Shown: one piece after another, positions 53,725-62,052 of the stretch
How positions within the stretch are numbered: the stretch's first letter is position 1
How the letters are laid out: each line of letters opens with the position of its first letter
Source: an uncultured Eubacterium sp.
Lineage (GTDB): Bacteria > Bacillota > Clostridia > Peptostreptococcales > Anaerovoracaceae
Direction: 5' to 3'
DNA: 64,000 nucleotides
Assembly (NCBI GenBank): GCA_946555345.1
Contig: CAMNSS010000009.1
Location: 52,175 to 116,174, forward strand
Made by a program: the position numbers and the translations under genes
Notes under the pieces: generated by a model
What the model was told of the DNA's origin: nothing
What the model saw: the letters and a program-made list of their open reading frames with translations, nothing else
Databases searched by the model: none

Positions 53725-54035
53725 CGTCTCCGCCTTTCCCGTGCGCATTTATCCCATGTTGAAAATCCGGATTGGCTTCCGGTCCTGGCATACCGCCTTT
53801 CCCGTGCGTGCCTTTGCGCCTTGATTGATATGCAGCCGTCAGCCTGCCCCGCATGATTCGCCTCATCTGCACCCAGTCCGCCCTGGGTCATATTTGTCTT
53901 TATCGAAGCCCGGCCCGCCCTGCGATCCGCCTTAGTTTCCCTGATTCGCAATCGCCCGCCTCAGCCTGCTGCGGCATACGGTCATCCCCGATTGCCCATG
54001 TTTGCGGCTGTCCTGCCACAGTGCGCGGTCTGCGC
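53725..54035. repeat. Degenerate repeats between btuF-like and btuC genes
   Basis: 311 bp without a gene. CGCCTTTCCCGTGCGCATTT at the btuC 5' end (53729-53749) recurs as CGCCTTTCCCGTGCGTGCCT near 53792, so part of the gap is a copy of the gene start. The rest holds GCCCGCCCTGCGATCCGCC-like diverged words. Confidence 0.5.
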
Positions 54036-55571
54036 TTATTCCACCTTCATCAGAAACATCATCTCTTCGCCGCTTCCCCCCATCAGCATCGTATGGATAT
54101 CCCGGATCATCTCCCCCGTAAGGTCGGAAGCCTGGTACATATATTTATCTGTCGTCCATACGTTTCCTTTTTTAACAGCCTTAAATTCCCGGAACAGGCT
54201 GCTTTTTTCCTCTAATTCCTTGATGCTCCGCAAGGGATTTTCGATCGCCGCATTATAAATCAGGTAATCGGCATCCGCCGCTTTTTCGTAAAATTGCTCC
54301 ATGGAAATTTTCACGGACGCCATTTTGTTTTCCGTATTTTCCAAATCATCGAAAACGTAGCGTCCGCCTGCCAGCTCGATCATCTTCGGAATGTAATCGC
54401 CGCTTGTCCGCACGGACACCTGTCCCGCAGCGTTGATGAAAAAAAAGGCTACGGTTTTTTCAGTCTCTTCGATCGTCTCCAAGCCAGCGAGAATTTGCTC
54501 CTGCTGTGCGAAAAACGCATCCGCTTCTTCCTGTTTATCTACCATTGCGCCATACAGCCTGATCCATTCGGTCCGCCCCAGCGGATGGGACTCATAACTG
54601 GAATAATCGATAAATACCGATATGCCCAGTTCTTCTATTTTTTCCTTGACCTCCGGGGAATGCATAATCATGGTGGATTCGATGGCAAGGCCGCAATTTC
54701 CAACGGCGAGAGCCTCATAATCGGGCGCACTGTATTTTCCCGCAAACGCGATGCGTCCTTCTTCCATTGCGGCTGCGGCAGCTTCGATCTGCCATCCGTT
54801 TTTATCCGTTCCCGAAAACCGTATATGATCCAGTGCATCGATAGCGTTAAAAAGCGCCATGGCGGAAGACGCCGCCAGATAGATGTTTTGAACCGGTTTT
54901 TGCATGGCGGTCATGCCTTGCGGAAGCTTCCGAGGCATTGGCATTCCTTCCGGCACGAGCAAATACCGCTGATTCCGGACATCGATCACCGTATATCCAT
55001 CGCTGTAATAATGAATGTCAAACCCTTCCGCATATGCAGGTTTCATTGAACTTTCATAAGCAAGCCCGCTGATTTCGGGCGGTTCGCTTGCAAAGCCCGC
55101 CGAGCCTTGGGGATCTGTACTGTTTTCGGCAGCGTTGCCTACATCGATTCCAGTATGGCTATCGATCCCGCTGCACCCGGCAAGCAACACGGATGCCGCC
55201 ATTACAAAAGCAAATGCATAGGCAAGCGCAAAGCCACGATGTACGGGTTTGCGTGCGGGTTGGGCGACAGGTTTGCGAACAAAACTGTAAGCAAATGCGT
55301 GTGTAAAGCCGCCTATAAATTTACGCATGGACTTGCCATTCAATTTGCGAATGGGCATAAGCGCGGCGCTACGAATGAATGCCGCACAGCACGTCTCAAA
55401 AGATGATTTTAGCTTGGCAAACTGATATGCGCAGCGAACGAATGCGCACGCAGGGTTTCCCACGGATTTAGGAGCAGGCTTGCGCATGGATTTATGCAGG
55501 AACCAACCGATAAACCCGCACAACGATTTATGCGTAAATCCGCTAACAAATCGATTATATATTCTTCTCAT
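54036..55571 (-). CDS. BtuF-like substrate-binding lipoprotein with N-terminal repeat extension
   Basis: Extracellular binding component for the BtuCD-like transporter. After a hydrophobic stretch and lipobox (VLLAGC, Cys133) comes a periplasmic-binding-protein fold of the FecB/BtuF class with segments such as EALAVGNCGLAIES, ADYLIYNAAI and KKGNVWTTDKYM. The 130 residues before the lipid-modified Cys are far too long for a signal peptide and contain diverged repeats (FVSGFTHKS, FIGGFTHAF, FVRKPVAQPARKPVHRGF). The real start may be ATG 55328 (residue 82), but neither start has a good ribosome binding site. The annotated ATG overlaps the upstream gene by 17 bp. Confidence 0.85.
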   Translation of the reverse strand: MRRIYNRFVSGFTHKSLCGFIGWFLHKSMRKPAPKSVGNPACAFVRCAYQFAKLKSSFETCCAAFIRSAALMPIRKLNGKSMRKFIGGFTHAFAYSFVRKPVAQPARKPVHRGFALAYAFAFVMAASVLLAGCSGIDSHTGIDVGNAAENSTDPQGSAGFASEPPEISGLAYESSMKPAYAEGFDIHYYSDGYTVIDVRNQRYLLVPEGMPMPRKLPQGMTAMQKPVQNIYLAASSAMALFNAIDALDHIRFSGTDKNGWQIEAAAAAMEEGRIAFAGKYSAPDYEALAVGNCGLAIESTMIMHSPEVKEKIEELGISVFIDYSSYESHPLGRTEWIRLYGAMVDKQEEADAFFAQQEQILAGLETIEETEKTVAFFFINAAGQVSVRTSGDYIPKMIELAGGRYVFDDLENTENKMASVKISMEQFYEKAADADYLIYNAAIENPLRSIKELEEKSSLFREFKAVKKGNVWTTDKYMYQASDLTGEMIRDIHTMLMGGSGEEMMFLMKVE

Positions 55572-56820
55572 GTTTTTTCTTCGTTTTTCTCACAGAAGCG
55601 ATAATGAAGACAGCCGCAACCGCTACTGCGAAAATGACCGCAATCGCTATCGCAAGAAGCATCCCGCCGCCCTCCTTTTCGATCGTATCTGCATGAAAGG
55701 TAAGCGTATACTGGATTTCATGGGGCTGGCTCATGGCCGTCGTATCGGCAATCACCGCCATTGGCTGGCCAAATACGGAAACTGGTATTTCAAACACCGA
55801 ATTTTCCTCCCCGGCGACGGGAAAGTATTTCCTGCCGCTGACGATCATATAATCATAATCCGGGCTGCTCCATTCGATCCGGGCTATCGCTTCCCCATCC
55901 GTGACGGTAAGCTGGACTGGCGAAGCAATGGATGCTTTTCCTGTGCCGCCCGCCAAATCGACTGCTATGGCATATTCGCCATCCTCATAGCCTAGTTTGC
56001 CTGCATCCAGATCTGCCAACACCGCATCTTCCGGCAGGGAATCCGCCCGGAAAACCAACTGGCGGTCATACCATTTTTCCTTCGCCTTGCTAAAACTTGT
56101 CAAAGAAATCACCTGGTTCAACGCTTCCACCGGAATTTCAAAAGTATGCGCCCCATCTTTGCCTTCTGCAAAAGGAATGTACTGCGCTTCATCGGCGGCG
56201 ACGGCTTCTTCGCCTGTACCCAGGAAAACCATCAGGTAACCTTTTCCACTCATCGTCATGACAGCCGACATCTTGCCATTTTCCACGGTAAGCTCAGCTT
56301 TCGTGACCTTGAACATGGAGGAGCTGGAATCCACCGTGATATCATATGTCCCATCTTTAACATCCTTGCCGGAAACAGCGATCATGCCCGCTTCGCCTAC
56401 CTGCCGTGCCGCCGCCATTTCATCCTCCGATGCGACTTGGCTGTGCGCGCCTTCCGGACCTTGCATGGAATCCGATGCGGCGGCATCTGCACCTTGCGCC
56501 TGAATTGAAGCGGCCAGCCCGCATTTTGCATTGGATGTGGTTCCATCTGGCACAACGTCCGGCACAACCCTCAATGTTGATGCATCTGCGCCTTGCGCCA
56601 AGCGATACTGGCTCGGTGAGACAAACCTTTCATATGCTGAATCCAAAATGCCTTCTTGCAATGCGGCAGACATCCCTGCCTTCGGTTGCAAAGCATCCGC
56701 CCTGTTCGCAGGCACACCGCCGAATCCATCCCGCTCCCCGCCAAAGCAGATAACCGATGTGTCCAATATGCCGCCAGTCATAAGCAAAAACACAAGGCAA
56801 TACACAACTCGCTTTCTCAT
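55555..56820 (-). CDS. Membrane-anchored surface protein with two repeat domains
   Basis: The 421 residues have a signal peptide (1-27), a low-complexity region with AQGADA-type repeats (about 30-140), two related beta-rich domains (about 145-255 with DGTYDITVDSSSSMFKV, and 280-375 with DGEYAIAVDLAGGTGKA), and a C-terminal membrane helix (about 389-411) with a basic tail. The domains resemble the NEAT-like/iron-transport-associated type known from haem capture. Placement between cbiK and the BtuF-like gene suggests capture or relay of a corrinoid or tetrapyrrole at the surface. AGGAGAAATCA precedes the ATG. Confidence 0.75.
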   Translation of the reverse strand: MRKRVVYCLVFLLMTGGILDTSVICFGGERDGFGGVPANRADALQPKAGMSAALQEGILDSAYERFVSPSQYRLAQGADASTLRVVPDVVPDGTTSNAKCGLAASIQAQGADAAASDSMQGPEGAHSQVASEDEMAAARQVGEAGMIAVSGKDVKDGTYDITVDSSSSMFKVTKAELTVENGKMSAVMTMSGKGYLMVFLGTGEEAVAADEAQYIPFAEGKDGAHTFEIPVEALNQVISLTSFSKAKEKWYDRQLVFRADSLPEDAVLADLDAGKLGYEDGEYAIAVDLAGGTGKASIASPVQLTVTDGEAIARIEWSSPDYDYMIVSGRKYFPVAGEENSVFEIPVSVFGQPMAVIADTTAMSQPHEIQYTLTFHADTIEKEGGGMLLAIAIAVIFAVAVAAVFIIASVRKTKKKHEKNI

Positions 56821-56853
56821 TGATTTCTCCTGAACCTATGTAATTTGATATCG

Positions 56854-57732
56854 TTATTTTCCATCGATCGCATTCTGGATATGCTGCACATAGAGCTGCT
56901 GGATCGGATAAATTTGTCCAAGCCCTTTCAGCACAGGCACGACCTCGTAGTTCTCGCTTTGGAATGCGGCCTTCCAGGAACCTTCTTCATCGCCCGCCAT
57001 ATCGTTGGCCGCATGGTCTCCTGCTACCACCATGAGCGGGAGAAGGACAACTCTCTCGTAATCGCCTTTTTTCACCTCAGCCATCACGTCTTCCAGCGCA
57101 GGCTCTGCCTCAACGGTTCCCACAAAATAGTTCTTATACCCTGCACTTGCGAATTTTTCCTGCATTTTAGCATAAATCGCATTGGAATCCGCATGCGTTC
57201 CATGCCCCATGTAGCAGATCGCAGTCTTTCCATCATCATAAGCGGCCGTATCAGAAGCGAGCGCTTTCATAACTGCGTCAAAGTCAGCATCATCAATTAA
57301 AAGCGGATTTGCCAATTTGAGGCTTTCAAATTTGTCCTCATAGTTTTCCAGTTCCGCCTTGATGTCGGCGTATTCCAGCCCATCCATCAGATGGGTCGGC
57401 TGCACCACCAGGTTTTTCACGCCATCAGCTACGGCCCGGTCCAGCGCCTCCTCCACGTTATCGATGGCAATGCCATCGCGTTCTTTGATAATGTCGATCA
57501 CCGTCTGCGCCGTAAACGCCCTGCGGACATCATAAGCCGGATAGGCCTCCTTAACGGCCGCTTCCACCGCCCCGATCGTCACGTTCCTGCTGTCATTGTA
57601 GCTCGTGCCGAAGCTTACGACCAAAATCGCATTTTCATTTCCCGCCGCAGTTTTGTCCCCGCTGCATCCCGTCGTTGCCAATGCCCCTAGCAGCAAACAC
57701 GCTGTCAGCGTTGCTACTGCTAATTTTTTCAT
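56854..57732 (-). CDS. cbiK: Sirohydrochlorin cobaltochelatase, predicted lipoprotein
   Basis: Inserts cobalt into sirohydrochlorin, the entry of the anaerobic cobalamin pathway. The 292-residue protein matches CbiK: VVSFGTSYNDSR near 40-51, VVQPTHLMDGLEY, the metal-binding MGHGTHADSN, and LMVVAGDHAANDMAGD. Unlike cytoplasmic CbiK it starts with a lipoprotein signal peptide, MKKLAVATLTACLLLGAL followed by ATTGC (Cys23). An extracytoplasmic chelatase is known from Desulfovibrio. It is the first gene behind the cobalamin riboswitch and terminator, with GGAGGTTCACA before the ATG. Confidence 0.94.
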   Translation of the reverse strand: MKKLAVATLTACLLLGALATTGCSGDKTAAGNENAILVVSFGTSYNDSRNVTIGAVEAAVKEAYPAYDVRRAFTAQTVIDIIKERDGIAIDNVEEALDRAVADGVKNLVVQPTHLMDGLEYADIKAELENYEDKFESLKLANPLLIDDADFDAVMKALASDTAAYDDGKTAICYMGHGTHADSNAIYAKMQEKFASAGYKNYFVGTVEAEPALEDVMAEVKKGDYERVVLLPLMVVAGDHAANDMAGDEEGSWKAAFQSENYEVVPVLKGLGQIYPIQQLYVQHIQNAIDGK

Positions 57733-57844
57733 TGTGAACCTCCTCCTGAAAAAGAAAAATTAGAAAATAATTCGTTTCCAGTTGAATACAAAATCCACTT
57801 TCAAAATGCGTATTTTCCTGCCGTAAAGAACTATATCCGCAATA

Positions 57845-57882
57845 CAAAAACAGGCCTTCCCACCATAAGCAAAAGGCCTGTA
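57845..57882 (-). terminator. Riboswitch-controlled terminator
   Basis: ACAGGCCTT and AAGGCCTGT arms (9 bp; 57874-57882 and 57850-57858) close a 15-nt loop and are followed by TTTTTG on the minus strand. It lies between the riboswitch aptamer and cbiK, so cobalamin binding probably promotes premature termination. Confidence 0.85.
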
Positions 57883-57944
57883 TACAGAGCTTGTATTCTC
57901 TATTGAAGACGCCCAGCCAATTACTCGTGGCCCGAAACGATGTA

Positions 57945-58130
57945 CGTCCCGATACAAATAGGCAGGTCTCCTGACTGATAGAGCCTCGCATCGGCCGCCT
58001 TCCCGGATTTCCAGTGGCATATTGGCCTCTGCCCTCTAATTACAGTGACGAGTTCGTACAGGATTCTCACCTGTTTCCCTTTTCACCGATTCCTGGCGCG
58101 CTGGACGCTTGCCAAAAATCGACACCTACT
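57945..58130 (-). ncRNA. Cobalamin riboswitch
   Basis: On the minus strand the conserved parts occur in order: TAGGTG (near 58121), GGTGAAAAGGGAA, AGGTGAGAATCCTG, GCCACTGGA, and the B12 box AGTCAGGAGACCTGCC (57961-57976). This is the adenosylcobalamin-class aptamer. A promoter precedes it and an intrinsic terminator follows it, so it acts by transcription attenuation on the cbiK-to-cbiC operon. Confidence 0.96.
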
Positions 58131-58174
58131 GTTTTATATTCAACTTTCAACCGGGTTTGCCCGATCCTGCAATC

Positions 58175-58203
58175 ATCATATCATTTTAATGGATGGTTTT
58201 CAA
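58175..58203 (-). promoter_or_regulatory. Sigma-A promoter of the corrinoid operon
   Basis: TTGAAA (58198-58203) and TATGAT (58175-58180) are 17 bp apart on the minus strand, about 48 bp upstream of the riboswitch. Just upstream, AGGTTTCCTGTTTGCA occurs twice as a perfect 16-bp direct repeat (58225-58240 and 58248-58263), a possible regulator site. Confidence 0.8.
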
Positions 58204-58293
58204 GATGTTTTCGGCTGGCTTTGGAGGTTTCCTGTTTGCAGAAGCGAAGGTTTCCTGTTTGCAAAACGGATTTTTCCATATTGCTTGCATAAA

Positions 58294-58322
58294 AAAGAAC
58301 CGTGCCTACGGCACGGTTCTTT
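58294..58322 (-). terminator. Intrinsic terminator after the second kal-like gene
   Basis: A perfect 13-bp stem (AAAGAACCGTGCC with GGCACGGTTCTTT) has a 3-nt loop and a T run on the minus strand, 29 bp beyond the stop codon. Confidence 0.93.
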
Positions 58323-58350
58323 GATATCTAATTTATGTTCCCGATTGGAT

Positions 58351-58863
58351 TTATGCAAAAGCCTTTGATCCAGCTGCCTTAGCGTCTGCTGCGAACTTAG
58401 GATCACCAAATTCAGGTCTCTGCAGGTGCTTAGCAACCATAAGAGTACCAGTACCATAAGCGCAAAGTTCAGGCGGGTTAACCATTTCTGCGCCAGATCC
58501 ATTGATTACATTGCCGTTTTCGTCTTTGGAATCCTTCATCCACTTATAAGCGAAGAACTTGCAAGTAAAGGAAGTGTTACCAACCTTTTCGATGTATCCG
58601 CCGTATTCCATCCAGTCGCCAGCATATACAGGAGCTGTATATCTAACTTCTGAATATCCAACAAACAATGATTCGTCGCCGAACAGCCTGATAGCCAGTT
58701 CAGTACCAACATCTCCCCATGCAGTTACGATGTGAGCGCCTTCTACTAATTCGCCAGCGTAGTGAGCGTCTCCAGCAGACATTCTTGTCTTCAGGCTTAC
58801 GTATTCACCGATCATCTGTGGGTTGTTTTCTCTTTCCTTAATGCAATCTAAAGGTGTTTTCAT
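58351..58863 (-). CDS. Second 3-aminobutyryl-CoA ammonia-lyase-like hot-dog protein
   Basis: Paralogue of the protein at 35333-35794: MSAGDAHYAGELVEGAHIVT and WGDVGTELAIRLFGDES align with it throughout, with a longer N terminus and C terminus (170 against 153 residues). Kal or beta-alanyl-CoA ammonia-lyase activity is likely, or the two proteins may form a hetero-oligomer. It stands alone between a near-consensus promoter, an AAGGAGG site and a perfect terminator, and its codon use looks like that of a highly expressed gene. It lies directly upstream of the riboswitch-controlled corrinoid operon. Confidence 0.8.
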   Translation of the reverse strand: MKTPLDCIKERENNPQMIGEYVSLKTRMSAGDAHYAGELVEGAHIVTAWGDVGTELAIRLFGDESLFVGYSEVRYTAPVYAGDWMEYGGYIEKVGNTSFTCKFFAYKWMKDSKDENGNVINGSGAEMVNPPELCAYGTGTLMVAKHLQRPEFGDPKFAADAKAAGSKAFA

Positions 58864-58914
58864 ATTTTCAGTCCTCCTTAAAACTACTAAATACTACTAA
58901 TTTCTTGTACCACC

Positions 58915-58943
58915 AGTATACTCTCCTGGAAACATTTCGTCAA
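58915..58943 (-). promoter_or_regulatory. Strong sigma-A promoter of the second kal-like gene
   Basis: TTGACG (58938-58943), 17 bp spacer and TATACT (58915-58920) on the minus strand, about 50 bp upstream of the start codon. A second TTGACA lies further upstream near 58961-58966. Confidence 0.85.
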
Positions 58944-58979
58944 TAGCATTGTGAAGTTCTTGTCAAATTTTAACTCTTC

Positions 58980-59388
58980 TCATTTTTCTGATTTCTGCAT
59001 CGTTCCTATTTTTAGGCAAGCGCCAAGATATGTCAGCCACATTGATTGCTTTTATACGGAATTTTAACGCATCTCAATCTGAATCCCTTGCATTTACTGC
59101 GTTTTCGGTCTTTACCAGAGTTTTAAAACGCATTTCCTGTTTGATATAAACGGTTATGCATTGACCATTTCACCTAAAAGCAAGCGGACGGAAATCCATT
59201 TCCAGCAGATTGGGCGCTGGGGGAATTTCTTCCTGATATCAGCCTCCGTTAATTGTTTTGGAAAAGCCTGCCCCTATATTTGAAAATATGCGGTATATTC
59301 ATTCTCCTTTCTCACCAAGCCCTTATCCATAACATACGCCAAACGCTGTAAAAACCAACGCAGCCTTTTACGGCAGCCCGATTTCCCT
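58980..59388. other. Gap without a recognised gene
   Basis: About 410 bp between the kal promoter and the GNAT stop codon. It is more AT-rich than the repeat-filled gaps and I see no frame with a ribosome binding site, no conserved motif and no clear repeat. Confidence 0.4.
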
Positions 59389-59868
59389 TTAAGCGCAATC
59401 CAGCCGGCAAACCATGATGTATTCTCCTTCATTTTCTTTTACCACTGCAAAGCCTGCTTTCCGATACATATGAACTGCGTAATTTGCCTTCTGCACAGAT
59501 AAAGACACCTGCTTATACTCCTTTGCTCTCAAAAATTGCAGCATCGCATCCATAAGCGCTGTGCCTAATCCCAAACGCCTGTATTCCTCATGGAGCGATA
59601 TGGCAAGCGAAGGCGTTTCATCGTCAATATGTCCGTAATCGTTCATAATGCGCACCCATACTGCGCCTACAATCCGTTCTTTCACTTCCGCAACGAAGCA
59701 CCAATCATCTGCTTTTCCAAAACCAGCAATATATGTTTGCAGCTCTGGCTGTTCGACAATCGTCTTGGGCGGCTTTTCCGCTCCTTCCGGGATAAAAATT
59801 GCTTCATACAAGAAGTCAGGCAATACCGGATATTCATTTTCTTTGATTTCCCGTATTTTATAGTCCAT
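59389..59868 (-). CDS. GNAT family N-acetyltransferase
   Basis: Transfers an acetyl group from acetyl-CoA to an unidentified amine. The 159-residue protein has the GNAT core with acetyl-CoA-binding motif A LHEEYRRLGLGTALMDAML near 92-110 and a C-terminal YRKAGFAVVKENEGEYIMV strand. ATG at 59868 is chosen for TGGAGAAA just upstream; the longer frame to 59931 is unlikely. It lies downstream of the restriction-modification genes but shows no link to them. Confidence 0.88.
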   Translation of the reverse strand: MDYKIREIKENEYPVLPDFLYEAIFIPEGAEKPPKTIVEQPELQTYIAGFGKADDWCFVAEVKERIVGAVWVRIMNDYGHIDDETPSLAISLHEEYRRLGLGTALMDAMLQFLRAKEYKQVSLSVQKANYAVHMYRKAGFAVVKENEGEYIMVCRLDCA

Positions 59869-60014
59869 TTTTTTCTCCATCCAAGCTACTACACGCAAAA
59901 GGTTTTTCATTACCGGTTTCAAATAACGCACCCAGCTTAGGAAAATCCTTCTTCCAGAATCCGCATCTGGTGAATTTTTGAACTGCCAAGCCGCATCTGG
60001 TTAAGAAATGCTTT

Positions 60015-62003
60015 TCATGCCTCCCAAATGGTTTCATCCCCGCAGATGTTGCGGATTTTCAGCCGCAATGGTTTTTCTTTACAATGAATACTTCCATCCC
60101 AAAATTCCTTTGTTTTTTCTCCATTTAGAATCATATATCCGTTTTTCGCAATCTTGATTTCACTGTCGGAATGCCAGCCGCCTTCCCGCTTCGTACAATC
60201 CACGCTTAAAAATTCGATCAGCTCCAATCCATTTTCACTGATTTCAATCGGAGAAAACGGTTTCTTCGCAGAAGAATTGAGCATTGATTTTTCATTAAAT
60301 TCATTGATTTTCTGCATCACCCTGTCGCTAACGAAAGAATCGATGGAAATCATATAACCGCCAAATAAGCCGTCCTGCGCCTCCTCCATATGAAAACGGG
60401 CGTAATCCTCTATGACAACATCGTCAAGGATGGTTTTCAAATCCCGTAATTCGATTTCCACATCCGTGCTGTCATCCGCAGCAATAAAAGCCTTGAGTTC
60501 TTCTTCATCACTTACGTCTATATAATATACGACAACCTTCCGTACGTCGGGATCAAGGTCAGGAATCGCCTGATGAATGATGCGGTTCATCATTACCACA
60601 TCGAGAAGCTTCGACGTGCTATCCATCAAATTCGGCACGTAAACCGGCACAGTCCCCAATTTACTGTCTGAAATAGCGCCTTCCCAGAAGGTATCCAGGG
60701 AATCTTCATTTTTTAATCCGGGAATCAATGCCTTGATTTTATCCATCGTCTGTACCGGATTACGGTATAAGCTTACGCCATCCTTGACATCCAGCACATC
60801 AAAGCCGGCGCCACTGGCTTTCAAGCGGTCGCGCGTCGTTTGAACCGAATTAACGCCGATGTCACAATGGATGAAACGGCGGCCTTGTTTATGGGCAACG
60901 GCGGCAGACACGCCGCTGCCGCCGAAAAAATCGGCGACGACCATATTTTTATCGGAGGATGCTTCGATAATGCGCTCCAATAATGCCTCTGGTTTTTGCG
61001 TGGCATAGTCCTCTTTTTCATTAGCCTGCGAATTAACCGGATTGATATCCGCCCACATAGACTGCGCTGGCATACCTGGCAATTCATCCAAATAAACTTT
61101 TGATCGAATCCCGCCTGTTTTGGTAAAATGAATCCGCCCTTCCCGATCTAATTGCTCCATCGTTTCAAGAGGCATCCTCCACAGCGATCTACAGCCTTTG
61201 TACTCGTAATCATATCCACCGCCTTGCAAGCCTTTCGCAGTCAGATTCCCACTATCCCACTTCCTCCCATCAGGGTCAGTTCTGTTAAATCGGGCAATGT
61301 AAGCTTCATCGTAAGGCTGGTAAACCGTATTAAACGTATATGCATCCTGTGACTTTGTATAAAAATAGATGCAATCAAAATTATTTCCATAAAACTCCGC
61401 ATCACTATGAGCCGTCGCACGTTTCCAAATAATCTCATTACGAAAACAGCTTTCTCCAAAAACCTCATCCAGCAAAATCTTCACATAATGCCCGATATGA
61501 TAATCAAGATGCACGTAAATCGACGCCGTTTTACGCATCACGCTCTTAATTGCCATGAGATTCCCATACATCCAGCTCAGGTATTTTTCTTTATCCCAAA
61601 CATCACCATACATTTTTTCTTCAAAGGCTTTCAGTTCGTCAAGCTCCAGATCCCGCTCCGCCTGGGCGATTGCTTCCGCCACTTTCGGATTGCGGCGGAC
61701 ATAAACCTTCTTCGCATAGTCTGCGCCGCTGGCGAACGGAGGGTCGATATACACCAAATCCACTTCTATCCCCTGCTCCTGCAAATAGGCGCAGGCCGAG
61801 ACACATTCGCCGCGTATCACCATATTCCCATCGGCATTTTCTCCCACGGTTTCCAGCTTTTCCATTTCATATAATGGCATTCCCCGCTGCAAGATCATCG
61901 AAGCATCATCAGCGCCTTTATACTTCAAAATTCTGTTGAAATTACCCAGAACCGCTTGCCCTTCTACTGGCTCTGGAACAAATGGGACATATTTGATTGG
62001 CAT
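60015..62003 (-). CDS. mod: Type III restriction-modification methyltransferase (Mod)
   Basis: Adenine-specific DNA methyltransferase and specificity subunit. The 662 residues show the beta-group order: catalytic motif IV DPPF (87-90) first and the SAM-binding motif DFFGGSGVSA later (near 360), with the recognition region between and after. Motif IV is DPPF where most Mod subunits have DPPY. GGGAGGTCAATCATC precedes the ATG. The gene follows res with a 49-bp gap, an inverted order compared with the common mod-res. Confidence 0.92.
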   Translation of the reverse strand: MPIKYVPFVPEPVEGQAVLGNFNRILKYKGADDASMILQRGMPLYEMEKLETVGENADGNMVIRGECVSACAYLQEQGIEVDLVYIDPPFASGADYAKKVYVRRNPKVAEAIAQAERDLELDELKAFEEKMYGDVWDKEKYLSWMYGNLMAIKSVMRKTASIYVHLDYHIGHYVKILLDEVFGESCFRNEIIWKRATAHSDAEFYGNNFDCIYFYTKSQDAYTFNTVYQPYDEAYIARFNRTDPDGRKWDSGNLTAKGLQGGGYDYEYKGCRSLWRMPLETMEQLDREGRIHFTKTGGIRSKVYLDELPGMPAQSMWADINPVNSQANEKEDYATQKPEALLERIIEASSDKNMVVADFFGGSGVSAAVAHKQGRRFIHCDIGVNSVQTTRDRLKASGAGFDVLDVKDGVSLYRNPVQTMDKIKALIPGLKNEDSLDTFWEGAISDSKLGTVPVYVPNLMDSTSKLLDVVMMNRIIHQAIPDLDPDVRKVVVYYIDVSDEEELKAFIAADDSTDVEIELRDLKTILDDVVIEDYARFHMEEAQDGLFGGYMISIDSFVSDRVMQKINEFNEKSMLNSSAKKPFSPIEISENGLELIEFLSVDCTKREGGWHSDSEIKIAKNGYMILNGEKTKEFWDGSIHCKEKPLRLKIRNICGDETIWEA

Positions 62004-62052
62004 GATGATTGACCTCCCTCTTGAACAATATTTTTCTTGCGAAATCCAGATC

